From the NCBI GenBank assembly GCA_016713965.1, contig JADJOC010000008.1, positions 29,095-93,094 on the forward strand: DNA of 64,000 bases, written 5' to 3'. Position 1 is the first letter of the stretch. Every line of letters starts with the position of its first letter. Below are positions 50,329-59,994 of the stretch, piece after piece. The position numbers were made by a program, and so were the translations under genes. The DNA is from Chitinophagaceae bacterium (GTDB lineage Bacteria > Bacteroidota > Bacteroidia > Chitinophagales > Chitinophagaceae). Under the pieces are notes generated by a model. The model had not been told where the DNA came from, made no database searches, and was given only the letters and a program-made list of their open reading frames with translations.

Positions 50329-50523
50329 ATGGCTGAAGAAAAATTAATTGAAGCGATTGTAACCTTAACAGATTCTATTAATAATTTGACTGAATCAGTT
50401 GAGAAACTACATACGATTGAAACGGATAAATTCAACACTGATAATTCTTTTGATATGATGCAAACATTAAATGGTAGTTTACAAGAGTTGATAAAAGAAT
50501 TAGAACAAAGACCACTTAAATAA
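50329..50523 (+). CDS. Small coiled-coil protein
   Basis: Sixty-four residues, mostly one amphipathic helix (KLIEAIVTLTDSINNLTESVEKL) and a second short helix. It starts 25 bases after the preceding gene and is probably co-transcribed. Function unknown. Confidence 0.5.
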   Translation: MAEEKLIEAIVTLTDSINNLTESVEKLHTIETDKFNTDNSFDMMQTLNGSLQELIKELEQRPLK

Positions 50524-50740
50524 TTTTAATTAATAAAATGAGAGATGCTCTTCTTTCCCAGCGGGGTTTTCATTAATAGCTTTGTAACTTAGCCATGAAA
50601 GCCCGATGATGCAGGAATACTTTTTAAATTAAAAAGCGACCACCATTTAATTGGAAAGAAAAATAGTATTTTTTGAGATAATAATACCAAAAAATAGATA
50701 TATATTTATCTTTTATTTGAATTAATTATAATTTAATAAT

Positions 50741-50887
50741 ATGGCAGACACTAATAATAATAATTCTCAACAACCAATAGCTCCCCCACCCGCGGTAATT
50801 CCGCCCTCAACCGCAGAAAGGCCAACAGCAAATACAAATACAATAATGCAGACTAGAAATGATGATAGAATAATTACTAAAAAATAG
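50741..50887 (+). CDS. Small low-complexity protein
   Basis: Forty-eight residues, MADTNNNNSQQPIAPPPAVI, then a Thr/Asn-rich tail ending IITKK. It is rich in Asn and Pro and probably disordered. It is convergent with, and overlaps by 11 bases, the leftward membrane-protein gene. It may be real or chance. Confidence 0.3.
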   Translation: MADTNNNNSQQPIAPPPAVIPPSTAERPTANTNTIMQTRNDDRIITKK

Positions 50888-51425
50888 CTAACAGTATTAT
50901 ATAAATTAAAATAATTAAAATAGGTAAGATTGATATTGAAAAAATGCAACTTTTAAATATTAACTGCCTTCTTTCGTTTATTTTAAGATTTATATCAATT
51001 CTATTTTTATAATTTTCAATTTCATTTACATATAAATAAATTACTCGCAAATTTTCTTTAATATTATCAATAAAAAATTTATCAATACATAATTCTTGTG
51101 GAGGACTGCCTAATGAATAATACTTTTTTGGATAAATTAGTTTAACTAAAAAATACATACAAGTAATTAAGTAAATTATAGTAAATAAAAGGCAAATTGT
51201 TTGAGAATTAATATATGTATTTGATAAACTTAACTTATTAATTGTAAAACTAGCAATACCGACAATTAAACCTAGAATTATTGTTAATAAACTATATGAT
51301 CTAGTAGTTATAATATCAGCTATTTTTATAGTCTCTTCAAGCATTTTTTCTGTTTGATAAAATAGAAATTTTGCAGAATTTAAATCTACATTTTCAACTT
51401 TTTGTATTTGTACAAAATATGGCAT
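50877..51425 (-). CDS. Hypothetical membrane protein, three helices
   Basis: A 182-residue protein with helices at about 46-63 (LLTIILGLIVGIASFTI), 77-95 (ICLLFTIIYLITCMYFLV) and 158-182 (CIFSISILPILIILIYIILL). A soluble loop carrying SLGSPPQELCIDKFF lies between. The layout recalls small membrane effectors of anti-phage systems, but I recognise no family. It stands upstream of, and divergent from, the RadC-like gene. Confidence 0.55.
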   Translation of the reverse strand: MPYFVQIQKVENVDLNSAKFLFYQTEKMLEETIKIADIITTRSYSLLTIILGLIVGIASFTINKLSLSNTYINSQTICLLFTIIYLITCMYFLVKLIYPKKYYSLGSPPQELCIDKFFIDNIKENLRVIYLYVNEIENYKNRIDINLKINERRQLIFKSCIFSISILPILIILIYIILLAIF

Positions 51426-51493
51426 AAATTAAAGATAATTAAAAACTCATATTCAATGAATTCACATCTCAAAATCTCTTTATCTTTATTCCC

Positions 51494-52129
51494 ATGAACA
51501 TCCGGCTTACTAAATCCCAAAAAATAAAAATTCTCAATTCTGAAGATATTTATAATGTAATGCAGCAAATTTTGCTACGTGAAAATAAAATACGTCGTGG
51601 CCAGGAACATTTCTGGGTGGTTGGCTTAGATGGACAAAACAAAATCCTTTTTATAGAACTCATTGGCCTGGGCGCCCAAAACCGGGTCAATGCCAACCCG
51701 CCGGATGTATTCCGCATGGCAATTTATAAACTGGCTACCAGCGTGGTGCTGGTTCATAATCACCCCGGCGGTACTATAAAACCATCTGCTACGGATACCG
51801 ACTTTACCGACAAGCTTTTAAAAGTTGGCGGACTGATCAGCATTGATGTGGTTGACCACCTTATTATTACTGAAAAAAAATATACCAGCTACACAGACCT
51901 TGGCCTTATGGAAAAATTGCGTAAAAGCCCTTTTTATCAGATTTTTGATAAGGATAAAGCTGATATGCATAACCTAAGGTTGGAAATTGAAAAGGATGAA
52001 GCTACAAAAAAAGCCAAGGCACAAAGCAAAATAAATATAGCAAAAAAAATGAAGAGTAAAGGTTATACTGATCAGCAAATAAAAGAATTAACTGGTTTAA
52101 AATTCATAGATATTAAAAAGCTTCAATAA
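51494..52129 (+). CDS. RadC-like JAB-domain protein
   Basis: A 211-residue protein with the JAB metal site VLVHNHPGGTIKPSATDTDFT, where the two His and the Asp bind zinc. The C-terminus (KAKAQSKINIAKKMKSKGYT, then IKELTGLKFIDIKKL) is a basic, helical tail. RadC-like proteins are common in accessory DNA, and their role is not settled. The usual N-terminal helix-hairpin-helix of RadC is absent. Confidence 0.85.
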   Translation: MNIRLTKSQKIKILNSEDIYNVMQQILLRENKIRRGQEHFWVVGLDGQNKILFIELIGLGAQNRVNANPPDVFRMAIYKLATSVVLVHNHPGGTIKPSATDTDFTDKLLKVGGLISIDVVDHLIITEKKYTSYTDLGLMEKLRKSPFYQIFDKDKADMHNLRLEIEKDEATKKAKAQSKINIAKKMKSKGYTDQQIKELTGLKFIDIKKLQ

Positions 52130-52354
52130 CTCGTCTTCAGCAAATTCAGACTAAGATCATTATTGCCCCGCTCTTATGAATTGCACCGCCCTTTAGGGCG
52201 GTGATAAATAATTATATTTTTTTCTGTGGCTTTAGCCACCAACATTTTATTTACAATCGATGGCTAAAGCCATCCTACATTTCATTTATATATTTCTCCT
52301 CGGCCTAAAGGCCGAGGCAATTAAATAAGTACAATTCCGCTCTTTAGCCCAATA
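52130..52354. other. Intergenic palindromic repeats
   Basis: CCGCCCTTTAGGGCGG (about 52188-52203), GTGGCTTTAGCCAC and ATGGCTAAAGCCAT (about 52225-52273), and CCTCGGCCTAAAGGCCGAGG (about 52298-52317) are four near-perfect palindromes in a row. No gene is seen. Confidence 0.65.
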
Positions 52355-52418
52355 GCGGTATGCCGTACAAGTGAGTGACACAACGATGATGCCATGAAAA
52401 ACAACTGCTGATAAACCA
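52355..52418 (+). repeat. Dispersed intergenic repeat, copy E (without hairpin)
   Basis: GGTATGCCGTACAAGTGAGTG, then ACACAACGATGATGCCATG and AAAAACAACTGCTG. The CCCCG/CGGGG hairpin present in copies C and D is precisely missing. Confidence 0.6.
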
Positions 52419-52474
52419 AATGTGTTTCTTCAATAAGCGGCAGCTTATTAAGCTTTTACAGTACATTTGCAGCT

Positions 52475-53807
52475 ATGCAAACAAATACCATCAATGTAGA
52501 GCCGATTTTACAAAATTTAAGCATTAAGCAATTAAACGAGATGCAGCAGGCGGTAATTACTGCTGCCCGGGAACAAGATGAATTAATTGTTTTAGCCAAT
52601 ACCGGATCGGGTAAAACCTTAGCTTTTTTATTACCGGTGCTCCAATTATTGAAGCCGGATAATAAAAAGACACAAGCTTTGATTATGGTACCTTCCCGTG
52701 AGCTGGCTTTGCAAATTGATGAGGTATTTAAAAAAATGGGCACCAGCTATAAAGTTACGTGCTGCTATGGCGGCCATAAAAGAGAAACGGAAGAAAATAA
52801 TTTAATCCAATCCCCGGCAGTAATTATCGGTACAGCAGGCCGTCTAGCCGATCATATCCGGAGGAACAATATTGACACCAGCGGCATTACCACTTTGGTA
52901 CTTGATGAATTTGATAAAAGCCTGGAACTAGGTTTTACAGAAGAAATGTCTTTTATCGTTTCTTCCTTAAAAAATTTAAACAAAAAAATTCTTACGTCAG
53001 CTACGCCTGCGGCGGAAATTCCTGATTTTTTGAATTTAAAAAATCCACATACCATTAATTTTCTTACCCCGGATGCTGAGCCTACAGAAAATAGCCTGGT
53101 GGTAAAAACTGTTTTTTCAGATGATAAGGATAAAGTAAATACATTGTTTAAATTATTATGCTTTATTAATAACAAGCCTACCATTGTTTTTTGCAATCAC
53201 AGGGATGCGGTAGAGCGGACGAGTAATATGATTAATGAAAAAGGTATTACCAATGTATTTTATCATGGTGGAATGGAGCAGCAGGAAAGAGAAAGTGCTT
53301 TGTGTAAGTTCAGGAACGGCACTTCTACAATTTTAGTAACTACAGATTTGGCTTCACGTGGCCTGGATATTCCCGGAATAAAATACATTGTTCATTACCA
53401 CCTGCCCCCCTACCGAAGATGTGTTTACCCACCGGAATGGCCGTACTGCAAGAATGGAAGCATTTGGCACCGCAATAATTATTTTATCTGAAGATGAAAA
53501 ATTACCTGAATATATAAAACTGGTTAAAGAAGAAATTCAATTACCTGAAACAGATACACTTCCTGAAAAACCAAAATGGAGCACTTTATTTATTGCCGCA
53601 GGTAAAAAAGATAAAGTAAATAAAATTGATATTGTTGGATTTTTATCTAACAAAGGCCAGCTTAAACAGGATGACATCGGCCTGATTGAAGTAAAAGATT
53701 TTTTTGCTTTTGTAGCCATCAGAAAAAATAAAGTATCTACTACCCTACAGGCAATAAAAGATGAAAAAATAAAAAATAAAAAAGTGAAGATTGATATTGC
53801 CAAGTAA
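52475..53807 (+). CDS. DEAD-box RNA helicase, DbpA-like (frameshifted)
   Basis: Motif I is ANTGSGKTLAFLLPVL, Ia PSRELALQI, II VLDEFDKSL (DEFD in place of DEAD) and III TSATP. After a break near 53410 the frame continues DVFTHRNGRTARME, motif VI. The C-terminus (VNKIDIVGFLSNKGQLKQDD, then VKDFFAFVAIRK) fits the DbpA RNA-binding domain that recognises 23S rRNA. It probably unwinds RNA during ribosome assembly. The break lies in a CCCCCC run near 53405 and is probably an error. Confidence 0.87.
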
Positions 53808-53845
53808 GTTTATGTAAATATGTATTATCATTCATCATTATAACC

Positions 53846-54289
53846 ATGAACAAAACAAGAAAGATAATCCCAGGCATATTCTTTATAATTGGTATTTTTT
53901 TACTTATTACCGCTGTAACATTTTATATTGATAAAAAAAAATTTATATCCAATTCACTACAGGTAAAGGGTAAAGTTATTAAAATGATTGAAAGCAGAAG
54001 CTCTTCAACACGTAGCAGTAGAAGTCATTTGGTATATGCCCCGGTTATAGCTTATATTGTTAATAGTAAAGAATATGCATTTACATCACCAATCAAATCC
54101 AGCCCTCCTGCTTATGAAATAGGAGAAGAAGTAACGGTATATTATGATAAAAATGATCCGGCCAATGCTCAACTGAACAGCCTGAAAGATTACTTAATAA
54201 CGATTGTTAGTGGCGGCTTAGGCTTTCTTTTTACAGTAATCCCTGTAATTATTTTTTTTGCAGAAAAACGAAAGAATAAGAGTAAATAA
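53846..54289 (+). CDS. DUF3592 membrane protein 1
   Basis: A 147-residue protein with an N-terminal helix (IIPGIFFIIGIFLLITAVTF), a beta domain with YEIGEEVTVYYDKNDPANAQL, the DUF3592 hallmark, and a C-terminal helix. Function unknown. Two paralogues follow. Confidence 0.8.
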   Translation: MNKTRKIIPGIFFIIGIFLLITAVTFYIDKKKFISNSLQVKGKVIKMIESRSSSTRSSRSHLVYAPVIAYIVNSKEYAFTSPIKSSPPAYEIGEEVTVYYDKNDPANAQLNSLKDYLITIVSGGLGFLFTVIPVIIFFAEKRKNKSK

Positions 54290-54401
54290 TGAAGATAAAT
54301 ATTGGACGTTTCTGTAAGTATTTGCAATATAATTTATATCATTAATAATTGGCAGCAAGGTAATTTATTATTTAACAACTTATTAGTTTCATCATCATAT
54401 T

Positions 54402-54878
54402 ATGAACAATACAAGTACGGAAAAACCGTTATTTAAATCAAAAGCGGCATATATTTCTACTTTGATTTTTATCTTTAGTATGGGTGCTTTTATTGCTTCT
54501 ATAATTATTTTTAGTTTATATAAGGAAAAGAAATTTAAGTTAAATGCCCAGGAAACAAATGGCATAATAACCCATATTGGTAAGAAGCGATTTTATGTTT
54601 CTGGAGGAAGCAGATCATTTGTTTCATTTGTAGGTACTATTACTTACCAGGATTTAGATGGAAAAGAATTTACATGTCAGACGACCCCATATAAGAATAG
54701 TTCAAAGTATAATATCGGGGAAGAAGTAAAAGTTTATTATGATAAAATAAATTCATCTAAATTGATCTTAGCAGAGAAATATGTTTTTGCAAAAATTGCA
54801 ACAGAAATTAGTGCGTTAATCCTTATATTACTACCAATATTTCATTTTCGGTACAAAAAAGCCAGCATATTTATATGA
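54402..54878 (+). CDS. DUF3592 membrane protein 2
   Basis: A 158-residue paralogue: helix at about 12-32, beta domain with TITYQDLDGKEFTCQT and YNIGEEVKVYYDKINSSKLI, then a C-terminal helix. It lies 112 bases after the first copy and before the IS110 element. Confidence 0.8.
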   Translation: MNNTSTEKPLFKSKAAYISTLIFIFSMGAFIASIIIFSLYKEKKFKLNAQETNGIITHIGKKRFYVSGGSRSFVSFVGTITYQDLDGKEFTCQTTPYKNSSKYNIGEEVKVYYDKINSSKLILAEKYVFAKIATEISALILILLPIFHFRYKKASIFI

Positions 54879-54922
54879 AAAATAAAACCACTTCGGTATT
54901 ACATAAATAAAGGTAACATGCA

Positions 54923-54944
54923 TTACAATGAAGCTGTTTAAACT
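54923..54944 (+). repeat. Left arm of inverted pair around the IS110 element
   Basis: AAGCTGTTTAAACT (54931-54944) is the exact complement of AGTTTAAACAGCTT at 56347-56360, and the match extends imperfectly to TTACA at the outer side. The arms lie outside the transposase and its leader. Confidence 0.6.
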
Positions 54945-55049
54945 TTTATCTTGCGGTTGGTGGGAACACTAACCTTTAGATTTGCCTTATGAATATTATT
55001 ATAAGTTTAATTACTATTACTACTTTCTTTTTTTGCTTCTTTTTTTCTT

Positions 55050-55250
55050 TGTTGACAACTTAAATTTGTGGATAATTACAATCCTAAAGAGCCTGTGCAC
55101 TATGGACACGAGCATACATAATGGTATATCCTTGGATTAAGACAGGCTCTTTTTGATATAAGATGCTTCGGATAGAAATTTAGTCGACAAGGACTATTAT
55201 TAAGGTTTCAAAGAAACTTATATCACTGATTGTTAAAAAAAATAAAAATT
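55050..55250 (+). ncRNA. Candidate IS110 bridge RNA (leader)
   Basis: The 200-base non-coding leader of the IS110 gene has a strong stem: AAAGAGCCTGT (55086-55096) pairs with ACAGGCTCTTT (55142-55152) around a 45-base internal part. A second structured stretch follows up to the start codon. IS110-group elements are known to encode a bridge RNA in this position that pairs with donor and target DNA. The assignment here rests on position and the stem only. Confidence 0.5.
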
Positions 55251-56240
55251 ATGAAACAGTACAATTATTTTTTTGGAGTAGACATTTCAAAAAAGACAGT
55301 AGACATCGCTTTGCTTCATTTGCAACAAATTACACATCAAAATTTGCCAACGACAATGTAGGCATGAAAGAGCTTTCACAGTGGCTAAAGAACTTAAATA
55401 TTGTAGTTAATGAGACAATTTTTTGCATGGAAGCCACAGGACTTTATTGTTTTACACTCACCAATTTTTTAGCTATTAATACCATAGATATTTGGGTAGA
55501 GCATGCTTCCAGAATTAAAAAATCAACAGCATTAGAAAGAGGCAAAAATGACAAGATAGATTCAAAACGAATTGCTACTTATTGCTCTAAAAATTTAGAC
55601 CGAATACGCCTTTGGAAGCCAATGGATGCTACAGTTGATAAGATTAAGCACTTAGCATCTTTAAGAGAAAGATTAGTGGAAACACAAAAAAGATTACTTA
55701 CTCCAATTGGTGAGTTTGAAGATGTGGGTAATAAAGAAATGGCAACATTGATTCGAAAAACTATAAAAAATCAATTGAAGCAGTTGATAAAGATTTGAAA
55801 TCTGTAGAAGCAAAAATCATTGAAATTGTAAATGCCGATGACAATTTAAAACAGCTTTATAAATTTATCACCTCTGTAGTAGGAATTGGGTTTGTTACAG
55901 GTATCAATTTTATCATTTATACCAACGGTTTTTCTGTGATGAATGATTGCAGAAAATTGGCATGCTATTGTGGTGTAGCCCCATTTGAATATTCATCCGG
56001 TACCAGTGTAAGGGGAAAACTAAAGTACATAGTATGGCAAATAAAAATTGAAATGCAATCTACATATGGCATCCCTTACTGCAGTAAAATTAGATGTTGA
56101 TTTAAAGCAATATTATGAACGAAAAAGTAGCCGAAGGAAAAAATAAAATGAGTGTGTTAAATGCGGTAAAAAATAAATTAATAGCAAGGGTAGTATCCTG
56201 TGTTAATAAGCAAAAAGAATATGTGAATAAAGTAGCATAA
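55251..56240 (+). CDS. IS110-family transposase (frameshifted)
   Basis: The N-terminus YFFGVDISKKTVDIALL has the first catalytic Asp of the RuvC-like DEDD domain. After a break near 55330 come ETIFCMEATGLYCFTL, KSTALERGKNDKIDSKRIA and, after a break near 55780, the C-terminal domain with FVTGINFIIYTNGF, CGVAPFEYSSGTSVRGK holding the candidate catalytic Ser, and the final KNKMSVLNAVKNKLIARVV. At least three indels split it. It is inserted between DUF3592 genes. Confidence 0.85.
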
Positions 56241-56346
56241 AATAATTGTAAATTTATTTTTTTATATCATAGAAATCCTAGGCTGGCTGCCGTGGCCGAT
56301 GTCCCCACCGGCCATCTTCGCACCTATAGTGATATTTATTCATAGG

Positions 56347-56370
56347 AGTTTAAACAGCTTCAATATGTAA
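56347..56370 (-). repeat. Right arm of inverted pair around the IS110 element
   Basis: AGTTTAAACAGCTTCAATATG is the inverted counterpart of 54923-54944. It lies about 110 bases after the transposase stop and just before the third DUF3592 gene. Confidence 0.6.
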
Positions 56371-56411
56371 TTTTTAATATTTCACCATCTATTTATAAAT
56401 TATTTTTTTTT

Positions 56412-56934
56412 ATGGGTTACGGCATAGCAACGAGAATGGGCAGATCAAGAACGGGTACAATAATATCAATATTTATTTGCTTTCTAATCGGCATCGCAAT
56501 TATGACCGGGCTTGCTGCTATTTTTATTTCCGATCAGGAATTTAAATCTAATTCAATAGAAACTGAAGGTGAAGTTATTAAAATTCATAAAAGAAAACCG
56601 TACCAGTTATACAAGACGTGGAAGAGAAAGAAGATATGAAGTATTTGTAGCTACTGTAACTTATAATACTCTGGATGGTGCAACATATAAATGCCGGTCA
56701 AAGGGAGATAAAGATAATTCGGATTACCGGGTAGGGCAAAAAACCAAGGTTCATTATAATAAAATCAACCCTGCAAATTCACGATTGGAAGAAGATGAAA
56801 AAAATAGAAGCTTAGCATTCCTTGTTGGATCTGCTTTTGGGTTGTTTTTTATAATACTGCCAATCATTACTATAATAAAAAGAAGGCCATTTAATAAAAC
56901 TGAATGGGAAAAACGGCGCTTGCCAGTTAATTAA
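56412..56934 (+). CDS. DUF3592 membrane protein 3 (frameshifted)
   Basis: The first frame has a helix (IISIFICFLIGIAIMTGLAA) and SIETEGEVIKIHK. A missing base near 56595 leads to ENRTSYTRRGRERRYEVFVA, TVTYNTLDGATYKC and YRVGQKTKVHYNKINPANSRL, the DUF3592 hallmark, then a second helix. About 175 residues if joined. It is convergent with lpxK. Confidence 0.75.
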
Positions 56935-56936
56935 AA

Positions 56937-58001
56937 TTAATCAGGCTGCCTGCCCTTAAACGATTTAATAAAATCTATAACTTGTAAATTAAATTTTATC
57001 CCTTCATTAAATAAAAAAGAATGTTCAATAGGCAAAACATACACAGGATAATTTTTTAATTCATTTTCGAACTTAATCAATCGCACAGCATCTTTTTCGG
57101 TAGTTAAAATTATTTTATTATTTGACTGCACTTTTTCAAATTGCTTTTTAATATCCTCCAGGTCATCCATATCAAAAATATGGTGATCCGGGTATTTTAA
57201 CATATCATAAGAATGGGTATATGCAGCCAATATATCTTTTAACGGTTTTGGATTAGCGATACCGCAAACCAATAAAATATTAGTATCAGAAGTTATATCC
57301 TTTAATTCATTTGTAAAAAGATGATAAGGTTTTGAGTAGATGATTTCAGTAAAATAAACAACCTGGTTTTTAGAAGAATTTATTTCTTTTTTAATTGATT
57401 CTTTTTCTTCGAAGGATAACCCGGCTTTGCATTTAGTTACTACAATAATATGTGCTCTTTTTATACTGCTTCTTATATCCCTTAAATCCCCCACAGGTAA
57501 TAAAAAATCCCTTGTATATAAATTTGAAAATTCAGTTAATACAATATTTAATCCTGCATTTACGGACCGGTGTTGAAATGCATCATCTAAAATAATAACA
57601 TCCATATCCGGCCTTTGGTGCAGTAATTGTGGAATAGCTACGAGCCGCTCTTCGCCTACGGCAACTATTATATCTTTAAATTTTTTATGAAACTGCATAG
57701 GTTCATCGCCAATTTCCAGGGCAGTTGTATTTTCGTCTGCAATAGCAAAGCCAACTGTTTTTCTTTTTATAGCCCTGCTAAGTGTAGAAACTAAATAATC
57801 ATTTTTTAAGATTCTTACCAGGTATTCAACCATTGGCGTTTTGCCGGTTCCGCCCACTGCAAGATTGCCCACACAAATTATAGGAAAATTAAAATTAGCT
57901 GATTTGAATATCTTTTTATTAAACAACCAGTTTCTTAACATTATTACGGCTCCGTATAATAAAGAAAACGGAAACAATAAATATCTAAAGCTTTTAAGCA
58001 C
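56937..58001 (-). CDS. lpxK: Tetraacyldisaccharide 4'-kinase
   Basis: A 354-residue membrane-associated kinase of lipid A synthesis. The N-terminal hydrophobic helix (LLFPFSLLYGAVIMLRNWLF) is followed by the P-loop NLAVGGTGKTPMVEYL, the ILDDAFQHRSV block and the C-terminal LTTEKDAVRL. It phosphorylates the 4' position of the lipid A precursor at the inner membrane. The usual LpxK start is kept, and the gene reads without frameshift. Confidence 0.93.
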   Translation of the reverse strand: MLKSFRYLLFPFSLLYGAVIMLRNWLFNKKIFKSANFNFPIICVGNLAVGGTGKTPMVEYLVRILKNDYLVSTLSRAIKRKTVGFAIADENTTALEIGDEPMQFHKKFKDIIVAVGEERLVAIPQLLHQRPDMDVIILDDAFQHRSVNAGLNIVLTEFSNLYTRDFLLPVGDLRDIRSSIKRAHIIVVTKCKAGLSFEEKESIKKEINSSKNQVVYFTEIIYSKPYHLFTNELKDITSDTNILLVCGIANPKPLKDILAAYTHSYDMLKYPDHHIFDMDDLEDIKKQFEKVQSNNKIILTTEKDAVRLIKFENELKNYPVYVLPIEHSFLFNEGIKFNLQVIDFIKSFKGRQPD

Positions 58002-58019
58002 GCTGTTTTTTTTTAAATA

Positions 58020-58590
58020 CTAGAATGTATAAAAGGTTTCAGGGGTTACACAATAATTTAGTTTTACATCATGGCGGTTTACATCATCAATTTTATCCAC
58101 TGGCTCAAAATAACTAAATCCAATTTTAATGATATCTTTCCTGCACTCTTTTAAAAACCTGTCGTAATAACCTTTTACCATACCCTACCCTGTTGCCTTT
58201 TTTATCTGCACAAAGTAAAGGTACAAATACCAGGTCAATTTCTTCAGGAAACATATCCATACCATTTACAGGTTCATCGATGCCAAACTGGTTTTTTTCA
58301 AAAACAGTATCATCATTAACCACCACGCTCATTAAGCTTTTATTTTGCTCATCCATCAGCGGGTAAAAAAGTACCTGGTTGGAGTTTTTAAAATAACAAT
58401 AATCAGTAATAAGTTGCGGATCAAATTCATTATGCTTTTCAAAAGGCGCATAAGTCATAATCATTGAAGGAATGTCAATAGGCAGCTTTTGAAATTGTAT
58501 CAGCATTAAATCATCCAGCTTCTCTTTCTGGTTATAAGACAAATGATTACGCTTTTCTTTGTAAATATTCCGTAGGTTTTTCTTTAGCAT
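58020..58590 (-). CDS. 5-formyltetrahydrofolate cyclo-ligase (frameshifted)
   Basis: The first frame has LRNIYKEKRNHLSYNQKEKL, an acidic middle and EIDLVFVPLLCADKKGNRVGYGK. A missing base there leads to GYYDRFLKECRKDIIKIGFS and the end PETFYTF at 58020. The motif GNRxGYGKGYYDRFL is the ATP- and folate-binding signature of the family. It converts 5-formyl-THF to 5,10-methenyl-THF using ATP. About 190 residues, normal. Confidence 0.88.
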
Positions 58591-58605
58591 AAAATAGTTA
58601 CTTCA

Positions 58606-59143
58606 TTATTTTTGAACAAAAAATGAAAATATGGTAGTGCCATAGTTTCTTTCACTTTTGTAGAACGGAAATTTTGAGTAAGTATTGCGTGGTGTATGTT
58701 CCAAAATAAACCATCCATTTAAGTTTAATAATTTTTTTTCCGTCACCAGTTTAGGCAATTCATCAATATTGGCAAGGGCATATGGAGGCCCTGCAAAAAT
58801 CAGGTCGTACTGGTCTTTACAATTTTCAATAAATTTAAATACATCTGATTTAATAACTTTAAAATTTTTAAATAATAATTGCTCAGAAGTCTTTTAATAA
58901 ATTCATACATATTATTATCTTTCTCAATAACTGTAATATCTTCTGCTCCCCTGCTGGCTAATTCGTAACTGATATTGCCTGTGCCACCAAATAAATCAAG
59001 GGTTTTTAAAGATTCAATATCTAAATTATTCTGTATGATATTAAATAACCCTTCTTTAGCTATATCGGTGGTTGGCCGTGTATAAGGCATTTTTGCCGGC
59101 GGGTTAATTCTACGCCCCCATGGATACCACTTATTATACGCAT
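58606..59143 (-). CDS. rsmD: 16S rRNA (guanine-966-N2)-methyltransferase RsmD (frameshifted)
   Basis: It starts MRIISGIHGG at 59143. A missing G leads to RRINPPAKMPYTRPTTDIAKE, GLFNIIQN, then LDLFGGTGNISYELASRGAED, the SAM loop. Another break near 58880 leads to KSDVFKFIENCKDQYDLIFAG and the catalytic motif GPPY, ending FSFFVQK at 58606. RsmD methylates G966 of 16S rRNA. About 180 residues when joined, normal. Its start overlaps the DUF3822 gene. Confidence 0.87.
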
Positions 59144-59989
59144 GTTGCAATTTCAAATAAATAATTAAAATAGTGTTGGGGATAGTCATTAAACCCTTCC
59201 TGGCAAGTATACTGGGTAGAAGATGATAAAAATGATACTGATAAAAAATATTTATAAATTTCCTTGTATAATATGGAATCCTTTTCAATTAATCCGCTTA
59301 ATATCAAACTGACATTTTGCACGTCAACATTAAAATTATTGCAAATACTTAATAAATAATATACAATATCTGATGGAACCGTAAAAACAAAATAATTTGT
59401 AAATAATAAATCTTCACCATTTTGTAACCTAATGCTGCAACCGTTATTATAAAATACACATAATATGGTTATCCCGCCATCTCCTATACCTGGCAAGATG
59501 CTAAATTGGTGGGATTCATTACAACCAGGAAATTTTTCATTAATAATTTTATATAGCGATGATGATATCCTGTATATGTTATACAAATTATATTTTGGCA
59601 AAAAATCACTTTTATTTACATATCCAGGTCTTGGTCCGAAAACTAACGATAACATATCAGTATTAATACTATCATTGATTAATGCTGCAGGTGTAATTAT
59701 ACTTTCAGGGAAAGTGTAAATAACAGTTACTTTTTATATTTATCCTGCAATAATGATTCATTAAAAATTTTTTTAACTGCAATATCTTTTCATGAATATC
59801 ATCGCCTGTTAATGAATAAGATAAATAATTATTAAAACAATTATTTACATCCAGCACAAGAAGAGAGACCTGCTGCGGTGCAAGTTCTACAAAAAGCTGT
59901 GCATTGCTGTAATCAAAATTATTGGTCCGTATATTAAATGTTGTTTTCACTATATTAGTTTCGGGAGGCAAAATAAGATATTTTTGCAT
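59134..59989 (-). CDS. DUF3822 family protein (frameshifted)
   Basis: The first frame (MQKYLILPPETNIVKTTFNI, then LVLDVNNCFNNYLSYSLTGD) breaks near 59710. The second continues MLSLVFGPRPGYVNKSDFLP, ISSSLYKIINEKFPGCNESHQFSIL and GEDLLFTNYFVFTVPSDIVYY. DUF3822 has an actin/hexokinase-like fold of unknown function and usually stands beside rsmD in Bacteroidota, as here. Its start codon is only five bases from the divergent MATE gene. Confidence 0.78.
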
Positions 59990-59994
59990 ACTTT

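Noticed and set aside
52130..52354. Row of palindromes as a CRISPR array
   Set aside because: Units differ in sequence, spacing is irregular and no cas gene is present. They are intergenic palindromic repeats.
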